Source of the DNA: UBA4416 sp048498515
Lineage (GTDB): Bacteria; Bacteroidota; Bacteroidia; B-17B0; Aurantibacillaceae
Assembly (NCBI GenBank): GCA_048498515.1
Contig: JBEHXV010000004.1
Location: 1 to 64,000, forward strand
Length of the DNA: 64,000 nt
Direction of reading: 5' to 3'
Part shown: piece after piece, positions 46,403 through 54,758 of the stretch
How the letters are laid out: each line of letters opens with the position of its first letter
How positions within the stretch are numbered: the first letter of the stretch is position 1
Made by a program: the position numbers and the translations under genes
Notes under the pieces: generated by a model
Seen by the model: only the letters and a program-made list of their open reading frames with translations
Database searches by the model: none
Told to the model about the DNA's origin: nothing

Positions 46403-49400
46403 AAGCTGCTAATCCTGATATTTCTCCTCGTCCTTGAGTCAATTTATTTAATTGTTGTACTAAATCTTTCATCAAAGCCTCTTCAACCTTGCTGCGCTCT
46501 TTCCATCCTAAACCTAATGGTTCTAACAAGTCCGTAAGGGCTTCCCCGTCAAAAATCATTCGGCTAATTATTCCCTCAACAAATGCTTTTAGGTCTGCCG
46601 TTTGCAAACCATATCTGCTGGCAATAGCTGCCAGTTCTTTATTGTATTTTTCGTCTTTAAATTGCTCGTAACCTTTTTGCAGTGTTTCTACATCCTTGCG
46701 ACTATTCCAATCCAAACTATTAATATATTCCGTTAAATCTTCCTGCTCTTCCATCAGGTTAGCATTAGAACTCAGTAAGCTAATTACCTGTGCTTTGGTC
46801 ATTTTTTGCTTGGCGGGTTTCTTTTGCGTGCTATCCGCAATTAAGTTCATGATGTAGTCATAATCAATTACAGCAGAAGCAAAAAGAACAAATTCAAAAT
46901 CCAGTTGCTGTATTTCTGCCGGTGCATTATCACCCTCTTTTTGCTGTATTTCTCTCAGCTGTTTAGCAGTCTCTATATATGAGCTTCTGAATGCCTGTAA
47001 AGTGTCCTTTGGCAGAATCGCTTCAATGGTTTCACTTTGCTCTTCATTTAAATCGGTGTACTGATCAAGTTGTGTTTTAAGTCTTTGTACTTCTTTAAAA
47101 TTCTTTACAAAAGCAATTCTTGCAGCCTCACCTTTAAGGTTGTAAACTTCTTGTGGTTCATTTACCAAATTATGTTCCTGCATAAAGTTACCTAATGCCT
47201 CTACTGCTTTTTTATACTTTTCAATTACAGTAGGCGCTGGATCAACTAACCAAATCTCTTTTGATTTTCCATTGTCTTCGCCAGAGAAGAGAGCAATGGC
47301 TTGGTTTACGGCTTCTTGCTGAGAACGAAAATCTAAGATATTTCCATAAGGTTTCGTATCATTTAACACACGGTTGGTACGTGAAAAAGCCTGGATTAAT
47401 CCGTGGTATTTCAGGTTTTTGTCAACATATAATGTATTTAAATATTTGCTGTCAAACCCCGTGAGCAACATATCTACCACAATGGTAATATCAATTTTGT
47501 TTTTGTGCGAATAATCCCTGTTGCTATATTTTTGATCTTTGATGCGACTCTGAACGTCTTGATAATACAAATCAAATTCGTTGATGCTGTGATTTGTTTT
47601 ATACTGCAAATTGTAGTCGGCAATAATTTCTGTTAAAGCCTTTTTCTTTTCTTCAGGATTTTGTTTGTTATCTTCTTTCTCCTGTACTAAATCCTCTTGC
47701 AGTTGTTTAACATCTGCCGCATTTTTTTGACTTTGTTGGTCACCATCTTTTGCAATGAGTTGGGATGGAGGAGAAAACACGCAGGCAATATTCACCGGTT
47801 CAAAATTTTCGTCTTCTTTTTGTCTCTTTTTTTGAATCTCCTTGAATAGTTGATAGTATTCAATAGCATTGTTTATAGAAGCAGTTGCTAAAATTGTATT
47901 GAATCTTCTTGAATTAGTTGCTGCATCGTGCTTGTCCAAAATTGCTTCAACTACTGCTTGCTGCGCAACAGGTTCACCGGGTTTTGGATTTTTATTTCCC
48001 TTTCCTTTAAAATAGTCAATATGAAAACGCAATACATTTCTATCGTCTATGGCATGTGTAATGGTATAAGCGTGTAGTTCTTTTTCAAATATATCTTTTG
48101 TCTCTTTATATTTAGCCTCTTCGCCTTCTCTTAAAATATAAGTGGCGTTTTTTTCAAAAATTGGAGTACCTGTAAAACCGAATAATTGAGCATTTGGAAA
48201 AAACTCTTTTATAGCTTTATGATTGTCCCCAAACTGAGAACGATGGCACTCATCAAAAATAAAAACGATTCGTTTTTTACTTAATGGTTCTAAGCGTTCT
48301 TTGTAGTTCTTCTTATTAGTACCATCGAGTGCCAATCCCAATTTTTGAATAGTAGTAACAATAACTTTATCGGCATAATCAGTAGACAGTAAACGTCTAA
48401 CTAGCGCATCGGTATTGGTGTTTTCTTCAACACTTCCTTCCTGAAATTTATTAAACTCCTCACGGGTTTGTCTATCAAGGTCCTTACGATCAACTACAAA
48501 TAAGCATTTTTCAATGTCGGGATTGTCTTTAAGCAGCGTAGAAGCTTTAAAAGAAGTCAATGTTTTACCACTACCGGTTGTATGCCATATGTATCCGTTG
48601 CCTCTGTTTTGCTTAACACATTCTTCAATTGCTTTTACTGCGTAAATTTGATATGGCCGCATTACAAGCAATTTTTGTTCACTTTCCACTAATACCATAT
48701 ACTTGCTAATCATTTCTCCAAGTGTACACTTGGTCAAAAATTTTTCGGTGAATGGTTCTATATGTGTTATTTTTTTATTCTTCTCATCTGCTAATTGGTA
48801 TATAGGCAAAAACTGTTCGTCAGCATTGAAAGCAAAATGTTGATTTTTATTATTGGCGAAATAGTAAGTGTTGGTTCGGTTACTTACAATAAATAACTGC
48901 ATGAAGCAAAGGAGTGAATTCCCATAACCGTTACCTGGTTCGTTTTTGTAATCAACAATTTGCTGCATGGCTTTACGTGGTGAAATATCCAGTTTCTTTA
49001 ACTCAATTTGCACCATAGGCAAACCGTTTATCAGCAGAATGATGTCATATCGCTGATGACTATTTTCTGTATTAATGCGTAATTGACTAATAACTTCAAA
49101 GTCGTTTTTACACCAATCTTTGTTATTTACTAACGTGTAATGCAAAGGTGTTCCATCTTCACGTTGAAAATGTAATCTTTCACGCAATAGTTTAGAAGCC
49201 GCAAAAACATCAGGGGTGATGATTTCTTCCCTTAATCTTAAAAATTCATTCTCTGATAGCTGAATGCGGTTTAACACTTCGAATTTTTTTCGAAAATTTT
49301 CTTCAAGAGATTTTCGGTCACGTATATCAGAGCGATACATGTACTTCAGATCAGCTAATTTTCCGATCAATCCGTATTCTATTTCCGCTTCATTAACCGT

Positions 49401-49409
49401 TGATGTCAT
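46395..49409 (-). CDS. hsdR: Type I restriction endonuclease/translocase subunit
   Basis: 1004 residues. N-terminal nuclease with D122 ... E136-x-K138 (QIELKK), an SF2 motor with Walker A HTTGSGKT (276-283), DECH (386-389), GFTGTP motif III, and motif VI QAFSRTNRV, then the C-terminal HsdR region. It pulls DNA through the complex and cleaves far from the site. A longer in-frame start exists at 49469 but adds only a hydrophobic stretch crossing the promoter dyad; ATG 49409 (MTSTVNEAEIEYGL) is preferred. First gene of the operon. Confidence 0.96.
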   Translation of the reverse strand: MTSTVNEAEIEYGLIGKLADLKYMYRSDIRDRKSLEENFRKKFEVLNRIQLSENEFLRLREEIITPDVFAASKLLRERLHFQREDGTPLHYTLVNNKDWCKNDFEVISQLRINTENSHQRYDIILLINGLPMVQIELKKLDISPRKAMQQIVDYKNEPGNGYGNSLLCFMQLFIVSNRTNTYYFANNKNQHFAFNADEQFLPIYQLADEKNKKITHIEPFTEKFLTKCTLGEMISKYMVLVESEQKLLVMRPYQIYAVKAIEECVKQNRGNGYIWHTTGSGKTLTSFKASTLLKDNPDIEKCLFVVDRKDLDRQTREEFNKFQEGSVEENTNTDALVRRLLSTDYADKVIVTTIQKLGLALDGTNKKNYKERLEPLSKKRIVFIFDECHRSQFGDNHKAIKEFFPNAQLFGFTGTPIFEKNATYILREGEEAKYKETKDIFEKELHAYTITHAIDDRNVLRFHIDYFKGKGNKNPKPGEPVAQQAVVEAILDKHDAATNSRRFNTILATASINNAIEYYQLFKEIQKKRQKEDENFEPVNIACVFSPPSQLIAKDGDQQSQKNAADVKQLQEDLVQEKEDNKQNPEEKKKALTEIIADYNLQYKTNHSINEFDLYYQDVQSRIKDQKYSNRDYSHKNKIDITIVVDMLLTGFDSKYLNTLYVDKNLKYHGLIQAFSRTNRVLNDTKPYGNILDFRSQQEAVNQAIALFSGEDNGKSKEIWLVDPAPTVIEKYKKAVEALGNFMQEHNLVNEPQEVYNLKGEAARIAFVKNFKEVQRLKTQLDQYTDLNEEQSETIEAILPKDTLQAFRSSYIETAKQLREIQQKEGDNAPAEIQQLDFEFVLFASAVIDYDYIMNLIADSTQKKPAKQKMTKAQVISLLSSNANLMEEQEDLTEYINSLDWNSRKDVETLQKGYEQFKDEKYNKELAAIASRYGLQTADLKAFVEGIISRMIFDGEALTDLLEPLGLGWKERSKVEEALMKDLVQQLNKLTQGRGEISGLAAYE

Positions 49410-49425
49410 TTTTAAGCTATTCTTA

Positions 49426-49499
49426 AATGTGATGTGGAAAATTAGTGAAAATATAGGATTTAAAAACATTTATTAAAAACAGACTTTCCACATCACATT
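49426..49499 (-). promoter_or_regulatory. Perfect 15-bp inverted repeat upstream of hsdR
   Basis: AATGTGATGTGGAAA (49426-49440) and its exact complement (49485-49499), 44 bp apart, just before the hsdR start. The inner arm lies next to a near -7 box (TAATTTTC on the minus strand). It could be the operator of a restriction operon regulator or the edge of the island; no regulator gene is seen in the block. Confidence 0.6.
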
Positions 49500-49603
49500 A
49501 TTTCTGCCTCGTTTGGGTTATGACAGCGAAATGAACTGCTCTCAAATTGTTGAAATGAACTCAGCATTCAGTTATATTGCCATATGTTAAAAGAATTTGG
49601 CGC

Positions 49604-49641
49604 AAAAAACCGGACTTCTCTTCATAATTTGAGAAGTCCGG
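49604..49641 (-). terminator. Minus-strand Rho-independent terminator
   Basis: Perfect 11-bp stem CCGGACTTCTC / GAGAAGTCCGG followed on the minus strand by TTTTTT. It is the second terminator downstream of tRNA-Leu. Confidence 0.8.
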
Positions 49642-49645
49642 CTTG

Positions 49646-49660
49646 GTACCCAGCACCGGA
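49646..49660 (-). repeat. Partial copy of the tRNA-Leu 3' end
   Basis: GTACCCAGCACCGGA matches 14 of 15 bases of 49826-49840 (GTACCCAGCGCCGGA), the acceptor-stem end of tRNA-Leu, in the same orientation. Could be an old attachment-site copy or a decayed tRNA. Confidence 0.45.
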
Positions 49661-49783
49661 TTGCTGCTTTGCAGCGGCCGTTCTGTGTCGCTTTGACAAT
49701 GAAAAAGCCACAACCGCTATCGCGGTTCTGCTTTTTTGTTCCTTCAAACCCATTCAAGCGAGCTTGATGTTTTTTTCGAAACA

Positions 49784-49817
49784 AAAAAGGGCCGAAGCTT
49801 TGCTTCGACCCTTTTTT
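49784..49817 (-). terminator. Bidirectional terminator after tRNA-Leu
   Basis: Stem AAAAAAGGG-C-CGAAGC / GCTTCG-A-CCCTTTTTT with one mismatch and a TTT loop, 10 bp past the tRNA 3' end. Confidence 0.78.
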
Positions 49818-49826
49818 GTTTATCCG

Positions 49827-49905
49827 TACCCAGCGCCGGACTCGAACCGGCACGGTTTCCCACAGGTGTTTGAGACCAGCGCGTCTACCATTCCGCCAGC
49901 TGGGC
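49827..49905 (-). tRNA. tRNA-Leu (anticodon CAA)
   Basis: Acceptor arms GCCCAGC / GCTGGGT pair with a G-U first pair; D arm GGCGGAATGGTAGAC; anticodon loop CTCAAAC; T arm GCCGG-TTCGAGT-CCGGC; discriminator A. A long variable arm marks a class II tRNA. CCA is not encoded. The anticodon stem CTGGT / ACCTG has a T-T opposition at its second pair. 79 bases, short for tRNA-Leu. It is transcribed away from prs. Confidence 0.9.
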
Positions 49906-49944
49906 ATTTGGTCCTTTTTGCCAATTTTCAGACAATAAGGGCTG

Positions 49945-49952
49945 CAAATGTA
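49945..49952 (-). promoter_or_regulatory. Candidate -7 box of tRNA-Leu (TACATTTG, minus strand)
   Basis: Exact TAnnTTTG match 39 bp upstream of the tRNA 5' end. The divergent prs promoter has the same -7 sequence. Confidence 0.5.
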
Positions 49953-49992
49953 GCAGTTTTTTCCAATATCCATAAAAAAGCGGTCAAAAATA

Positions 49993-50023
49993 TTGGGAAA
50001 ACCCGCCAAAAATCCTACATTTG
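49993..50023 (+). promoter_or_regulatory. Promoter of prs (TTG-N20-TACATTTG)
   Basis: TTG at 49993-49995, 20-bp spacer, and TACATTTG at 50016-50023. Start codon 17 bp further on. Good Bacteroidota sigma-type promoter, which sets the prs start at 50040. Confidence 0.65.
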
Positions 50024-50039
50024 CCTCCCTTACAAAAGC

Positions 50040-50972
50040 ATGGAAACAGACGTTAGATTATTTTCAGGAAGTGCCACTAATGCGCTTGCCGAACAGATTG
50101 CCAAATATTATGGAAAAGATCTGGGCAAAATGTCGCATTACCGCTTCAGCGATGGTGAATTGCAGGTGTCGTACGATGAGAGTATCCGCGGCCAAAGCGT
50201 GTTCGCCATCCAATCCACCATGCCGCCTGCCGATAATTTAATGGAACTGTTGCTGATGCTCGATGCCGCCAAACGCGCCTCGGCAAAGGAAATTGTAGCC
50301 GTATTGCCTTATTTTGGCTATGCCCGCCAGGACCGTAAGGACCAGCCACGTGTAGCCATTGGCGCCAAACTGGTGGCCGATATGCTGGCACTGGCAGGCG
50401 CTACCCGCGTGATGACCATGGACCTGCACGCCGATCAGATCCAGGGCTTCTTTGATATTCCGGTAGATCATTTATATGCTTCTTCCATCTTTTTACCATA
50501 CATCCAGGGGCTGAACTTACCAAGCCTTACCATTGCCGCGCCCGACATGGGAGGCAGCAAGCGGGCCAATGCCTATGCCAAGCACTTAAAAGCCGAGATC
50601 GTGATTTGCTACAAGCAGCGTACCAAGGCCAATGTGGTAGATCATATGACGGCCATTGGCGACATTGAGGGAAGGAACATTGTACTGGTGGACGATTTGG
50701 TAGATACAGGCGGAACGCTTTGCAAAGCAGCCGACATGATGATGGAGCGCGGCGCTTTAAGCGTAAGGGCCGTATGTACACACGCCATTTTATCGGGCAA
50801 GGCGTATGAGAACATTGCCAACTCCAAATTAACCGAACTGATTGTGACCGATACGGTGCCTTTAAAGCAGGAAAGCCCTAAAATTAAAGTATTAACCGTA
50901 GCCGAATTGTTTGCCAAGGTAATTCATAGTGTGCAAAATTATGAATCCATCAGCAGCAATTTTATTATGTAA
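50040..50972 (+). CDS. prs: Ribose-phosphate pyrophosphokinase (PRPP synthase)
   Basis: 310 residues, full length for class I enzymes. PRPP signature MDLHADQIQGFFDIPVDHLY, PPi loop PYFGYARQDRKD, and the PRPP-binding DDLVDTGGTL are present. It makes PRPP from ribose-5-phosphate and ATP for purine, pyrimidine, NAD, histidine and tryptophan synthesis. The frame is open far upstream, across tRNA-Leu, but the promoter and tRNA fix the start at 50040. Confidence 0.97.
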   Translation: METDVRLFSGSATNALAEQIAKYYGKDLGKMSHYRFSDGELQVSYDESIRGQSVFAIQSTMPPADNLMELLLMLDAAKRASAKEIVAVLPYFGYARQDRKDQPRVAIGAKLVADMLALAGATRVMTMDLHADQIQGFFDIPVDHLYASSIFLPYIQGLNLPSLTIAAPDMGGSKRANAYAKHLKAEIVICYKQRTKANVVDHMTAIGDIEGRNIVLVDDLVDTGGTLCKAADMMMERGALSVRAVCTHAILSGKAYENIANSKLTELIVTDTVPLKQESPKIKVLTVAELFAKVIHSVQNYESISSNFIM

Positions 50973-51052
50973 TTAAACCCGTAAAACAATAAATAATAAA
51001 CGGTGTAACTAAAGTGAAACGGGCATTTTAAATACACCACAAAAAATAAAAA

Positions 51053-51643
51053 ATGAAAACAGTAAAATTGAGCGGTTCGCCAAGAGCGAACGTAGGGAAA
51101 GTAGACGCTAAGGAAATCAGGGCCAAAGGTCATGTGCCATGCGTAATTTATGGTGGAAAAGAACAGATCCATTTTCATGCCGATATCCGTGCATTTAAAC
51201 CGGTGATCTTTACTCCTAACGCGCACATTGTTGAAATTGACCTGGATGGAAAAGTTTACAAAACTGTATTGCAGGAAGCACAATACCACCGAATTAATGA
51301 CCAATTGATCCATGCCGATTTTTTAGAGATCATGGATGGTAAAGCGGTAACAGCTAACATTCCTGTTAAACTGAACGGACAATCGGAAGGTGTAAAAAAA
51401 GGTGGTAAACTGGTATTGAAACTGCGTAAATTAAAAGCACGTGGTATTGCCGATAAATTACCTGATACCATTGACCTGAACATTGATAAATTAGACATCG
51501 GCGATTCAATCGCTGTTGGCGATATCAACATTGAAGGCGTAACTTTATTGAACGCTAAAAACGTATCTGTTGTTTCTGTTGTAACAACACGTAACGTAGC
51601 TGCTGAAACTCCGGCTGCCGGAGCTGCACCTGCTAAAAAATAA
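51053..51643 (+). CDS. rplY: 50S ribosomal protein L25 / Ctc
   Basis: 196 residues: an L25 5S-rRNA-binding domain (SPRANVGKVDAKEIRAKGHV, CVIYGGKEQIHFHADI) plus the C-terminal CTC beta domain (ITEG-type DTIDLNIDKLDIGDSIAVGD) and an alanine-rich end. Binds 5S rRNA in the large subunit. The prs-rplY order is usual in bacteria; they may be co-transcribed across an 80-bp gap. A strong terminator follows. Confidence 0.96.
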   Translation: MKTVKLSGSPRANVGKVDAKEIRAKGHVPCVIYGGKEQIHFHADIRAFKPVIFTPNAHIVEIDLDGKVYKTVLQEAQYHRINDQLIHADFLEIMDGKAVTANIPVKLNGQSEGVKKGGKLVLKLRKLKARGIADKLPDTIDLNIDKLDIGDSIAVGDINIEGVTLLNAKNVSVVSVVTTRNVAAETPAAGAAPAKK

Positions 51644-51663
51644 TTGTAACTTATTTTGCATTA

Positions 51664-51698
51664 AAAACCCTCTTCCGGAACCGGAGAGGGTTTTTTGT
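51664..51698 (+). terminator. Rho-independent terminator of rplY
   Basis: Stem AAAACCCTCTTCCGG / CCGGAGAGGGTTTT with one bulged T and an AA loop, followed by T runs. Confidence 0.88.
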
Positions 51699-51713
51699 TT
51701 TTCAGGAAAATGG

Positions 51714-51818
51714 GATCACAGATAAAACGGATTTGATTGATTTGCACGGATCAATTTGCAGTGTTTTCAAAATTAAAAATCAGTGAAAATCTGCCTGATC
51801 TATGTCATCCGCGTTGCT
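51714..51818. repeat. Dispersed imperfect palindrome (CACAGAT...ATCTGTG type)
   Basis: The left part reads ATCACAGATAAAACGGATTT, the right part read backwards GATGACATAGATCAGGCAGA. Such CAGATxxxxxGGATT repeat units are frequent in Bacteroidota intergenic DNA. Lies between convergent genes. Confidence 0.55.
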
Positions 51819-51822
51819 ATTT

Positions 51823-52422
51823 TCAATTCAATACAAACTTCGATTTAAGGTTGTTCTCCGCTTTTATCAGGTAAATGAACAGTTTAATTTTCGCCCTCAG
51901 AATCTCATCTTTTTCTTTTACAGATGATTTTATGAGCTCGTATTTTTCGGGAGACGAAAGGTCGAGCAGGCGGGCAATGCTGTAAATGTCAGCATTGTCA
52001 AAAGCATCTTCCGAAACCGAGCGCTGTTGGGCAATCCACAAATATTCTTTGGTCAATTCCTGCAAAAGACTTGATGGCTTTTCCACCAGGTTATCTTCGT
52101 AACTAATAACTCCTGCCCCATATAATTTAGGGCTTAACACTGATGAGAATTCCACCAGCTTAAAAACCCTGATGCCTTCAATGGCAATATCCATTTCGCC
52201 GTTATCAAAGGTTTTAATCACATTGCTGATCTTTACTTCAATACCGTAGTCGCCCATGGTATTCTGGTATAAAAAAGGAATCCCAAAGTGGGCGTCATTT
52301 TCCAGGCAATCCGAAATAAGCTGTTTATAGCGTTCTTCAAATATGTGAAGTGTTTTTGTTTCTCCGGGCAATAGAGCCACGTTTAAGGGAAACATGGGTA
52401 TGGTGAGTTGTTGTGTTGCCAT
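51823..52422 (-). CDS. LON peptidase substrate-binding domain protein
   Basis: 199 residues comprising the Lon N-terminal (PUA-like) domain alone: IPMFPLNVALLPGETKTLHI, FEERYKQLISDCLENDAHFG. The AAA and protease parts of Lon are absent. Stand-alone members are common; they may bind unfolded protein. Not linked in operon with neighbours. Confidence 0.88.
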   Translation of the reverse strand: MATQQLTIPMFPLNVALLPGETKTLHIFEERYKQLISDCLENDAHFGIPFLYQNTMGDYGIEVKISNVIKTFDNGEMDIAIEGIRVFKLVEFSSVLSPKLYGAGVISYEDNLVEKPSSLLQELTKEYLWIAQQRSVSEDAFDNADIYSIARLLDLSSPEKYELIKSSVKEKDEILRAKIKLFIYLIKAENNLKSKFVLN

Positions 52423-52500
52423 TTTTTATACTATTTAATGGTTAAACCCGGGGAATCTGTTTGTAAAGTTACAAATATCGTGCACAAGTTCCCCGGTCAT

Positions 52501-52541
52501 TGAGTGTAACCGCTTACTCGCTTAGTAAGCCATTACACTCA
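52501..52541. repeat. Large hairpin between divergent genes
   Basis: Arms TGAGTGTAA-cC-GCTTACT / AGTAAGC-ca-TTACACTCA (9 + 7 bp with a 2-base internal mismatch) in the divergent gap. Possibly an operator or leader structure for the S41 protease or the LON-domain gene. Confidence 0.5.
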
Positions 52542-52633
52542 TTAAAATTGATCGTTAATTTGTTTTAAAAACACACCAGCGGTAATACGAGTGTATGGGA
52601 ATTAGTGTATTTTTATGTTGCTATTAAAAAAAT

Positions 52634-54319
52634 ATGCCAATGAAAAAATATATCGTTATTCTCTGCTTATGCATTATTTCTGTTTTTGCCTTTAATTTTT
52701 CCAAAGATTATTTTGAAGTATCAAAGAACCTCGACATTTTTAATACGCTTTACCGCGAATTGAATATAGCTTATGTGGATGAAACCAAACCTGGTCAGCT
52801 CATGAAAACAGGCATTGAAGCCATGCTTGCATCGCTAGACCCTTATACAAATTATTATACCGAAAACGATATTGAAGATTACAAATACATGACCACCGGT
52901 GAGTATGGTGGTATTGGCGCCCTTATACAGGACGTAAATAACAAAATTACCGTTACCGAACCTTACGAAGGCTTTTCCGCATTCAGGGCGGGCCTCAGGG
53001 CTGGCGACGAAATTGTGGAAGTGAATGGCATAAATGTAGCGAACAAAAAAACGGACGATATCAGTAATATGCTCAAAGGCCAGGCCGGCACGCCCATTAA
53101 ATTAAAGATCATTCACCTGGGACAAAGCACACCGGTTGATATTAGTTTGATGCGTGAAGAGATCAAGGTAAAAGCGGTTCCTTACTCGGGTATGCTCGAT
53201 TCAGAGGTGGGCTACATTAAATTGAACAGCTTTACCGATAATTGCTCGGGCGAAGTAAAAGAAGCCTTATTGAAATTAAAAGGAAAGAATTGCCAATCAT
53301 TGATCCTTGACCTGCGCGGTAACCCGGGCGGCTTATTACAGGAAGCGGTGAACATTGTAAACCTGTTTGTGGATAAGGGGAACCCTGTTGTGTTTACCAA
53401 AGGTAAAGTAAAGGACTGGGATAAAAGTTATGTATCGGTCAACAATCCTGTGGATACCCAATTGCCACTGGTGGTGCTTATAGACAATAACTCCGCCTCG
53501 GCTTCCGAAATTGTTTCGGGGGCCCTGCAAGACCTCGACAGAGCAGTGATCGTTGGCCAGCGCTCATATGGCAAAGGCCTGGTACAGCAAACGCGCGACC
53601 TTACTTATAACACCAAATTAAAAGTTACTGTTGCCAAATATTACATTCCAAGCGGGCGTTGCATACAAGCCCTGGATTATACGCACAAGGACGCGGAAGG
53701 CAGAGTTGAAAAAGTTCCTGATTCGCTCATCACTGCCTTTAAAACAAAGAACGGACGAATTATTTACGATGGCGCGGGCATTTTACCTGACCACAAAACA
53801 GAGGATACCAAATACAGCAATATTTTAATCACCCTGCTAAACAAGAACCTTATCTTTTCTTTTGTTAATGATTATATGTTGAAGCATCCTGAGTTAAAAT
53901 CCAAATCGGAGAATTTTACGCTTGCAGATGCAGATTACAACAGCTTTATTGCCTTTTTGAAAGACAAGGATTATAAATACAAAACACAAAGTGATTTTTC
54001 GATGGAAGACCTGAAAGAGGACGCGACTAAAGAAAAATATTATGAAAGCATTAAAAAAGAATACGAGGCATTGTTAACCAAAATGGCTGAGGATAAAAAG
54101 GATGACCTGATGCGCTTTAAACCGGAGATCAAACAGTTTATTGAGGAGGAAGTGGCTTCGCGTTTTACCTTTCAAACCGGAAGGGTAGAATCGGCTTTAC
54201 GTTATGACACAGAGGTGGCCGAAGCAAAAAAAGTGCTGGGTGACAAGCAAAAAATGACAGCTATTTTAACAACGATTGAAAAACCAACCAAGCCATTTAA
54301 TCCGAATAAACGGTTTTAG
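52634..54319 (+). CDS. S41-family C-terminal processing peptidase
   Basis: 561 residues. N-terminal signal or anchor, a propeptide-like helical region, a PDZ domain (GGIGALIQDVNNKITVTEPY, AGLRAGDEIVEVNGINVANK) and an S41 catalytic domain with nucleophile S289 (NNSASASEIV) and K314 (RSYGKG). It cleaves exported proteins at the C-terminus. The ~150-residue C-terminal extension is helical and charged. Two in-frame ATGs (52634, 52640) are possible starts. Confidence 0.93.
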   Translation: MPMKKYIVILCLCIISVFAFNFSKDYFEVSKNLDIFNTLYRELNIAYVDETKPGQLMKTGIEAMLASLDPYTNYYTENDIEDYKYMTTGEYGGIGALIQDVNNKITVTEPYEGFSAFRAGLRAGDEIVEVNGINVANKKTDDISNMLKGQAGTPIKLKIIHLGQSTPVDISLMREEIKVKAVPYSGMLDSEVGYIKLNSFTDNCSGEVKEALLKLKGKNCQSLILDLRGNPGGLLQEAVNIVNLFVDKGNPVVFTKGKVKDWDKSYVSVNNPVDTQLPLVVLIDNNSASASEIVSGALQDLDRAVIVGQRSYGKGLVQQTRDLTYNTKLKVTVAKYYIPSGRCIQALDYTHKDAEGRVEKVPDSLITAFKTKNGRIIYDGAGILPDHKTEDTKYSNILITLLNKNLIFSFVNDYMLKHPELKSKSENFTLADADYNSFIAFLKDKDYKYKTQSDFSMEDLKEDATKEKYYESIKKEYEALLTKMAEDKKDDLMRFKPEIKQFIEEEVASRFTFQTGRVESALRYDTEVAEAKKVLGDKQKMTAILTTIEKPTKPFNPNKRF

Positions 54320-54341
54320 CTTTCGGTCTTGAAATTTGGTT

Positions 54342-54441
54342 TGTCAGTTCGAATAGCGAAACGAAGTGAAGCGTATCGAGAAATGCTTATAGAATGATTC
54401 TCGGTACGTTCCTCCTGGCATCGGAACTACTCGAAGTGACA
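54342..54441. repeat. Dispersed inverted repeat TGTCAnTTCGAnTAG...
   Basis: Left end TGTCAGTTCGAATAG...GTATCGAGAA, right end as the complement TGTCACTTCGAGTAG...GTACCGAGAA. Imperfect arms of ~40 bp, a form seen often between genes in Bacteroidota. No coding capacity. Confidence 0.6.
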
Positions 54442-54501
54442 CTCACATTAAACTTTAACTTAAGCTTCTCCTGGTCGCCTATCAATTTAAAGGATTTTCT
54501 A

Positions 54502-54532
54502 TTTGAAGATTTGATTAAATACGTTATTTTTG
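54502..54532 (+). promoter_or_regulatory. Consensus Bacteroidota promoter (TTTG-N19-TATTTTTG)
   Basis: TTTG 54502-54505, 19-bp spacer, TAnnTTTG match TATTTTTG 54525-54532. Transcription would begin near 54539, 23 bp before the bTHX start. Best promoter in the window. Confidence 0.75.
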
Positions 54533-54561
54533 GATAAATTAATTCTTAAAAACACATTATT

Positions 54562-54723
54562 ATGGGAAAAGGTGATCAAAGATCAAAACGTGGAAAGATA
54601 GCCATTGGCTCTTTCGGCAGACTTCGTCCACGCGCAAAAGCAAAAGCAGCAAAGGCAGCAGCAGCTGCACCGGCCAAAAAAGCCGCTCCTAAAAAAGCAG
54701 CCGCGAAAAAAGCCGCGAAATAA
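54562..54723 (+). CDS. 30S ribosomal protein bTHX with Ala/Lys-rich tail
   Basis: 53 residues. MGKGDQRSKRGKI and GSFGRLRPR match the bTHX (S31-like) pattern of Bacteroidota, a tiny protein filling an rRNA pocket of the small subunit. The last ~28 residues are only A, P and K (AKAKAAKAAAAAPAKKAAPK), longer than the short ends of the forms I know, and akin in composition to the H1-like tail at 59771. Strong promoter before and terminator after. Confidence 0.85.
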   Translation: MGKGDQRSKRGKIAIGSFGRLRPRAKAKAAKAAAAAPAKKAAPKKAAAKKAAK

Positions 54724-54732
54724 ATGAAAGAG

Positions 54733-54754
54733 ACCGCTGTAAAGCGGTTTTTTT
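54733..54754 (+). terminator. Rho-independent terminator of the bTHX gene
   Basis: Stem ACCGCT / AGCGGT, GTAA loop, seven Ts. Confidence 0.82.
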
Positions 54755-54758
54755 ATTT

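Noticed and set aside
49587..50009. Minus-strand 140-residue open frame across tRNA-Leu
   Set aside because: The frame translates the tRNA itself and two terminators; no protein-like pattern.
49584..50039. N-terminal extension of prs by 152 residues
   Set aside because: It reads through tRNA-Leu and a good promoter; the PRPP synthase domain begins at 50040.
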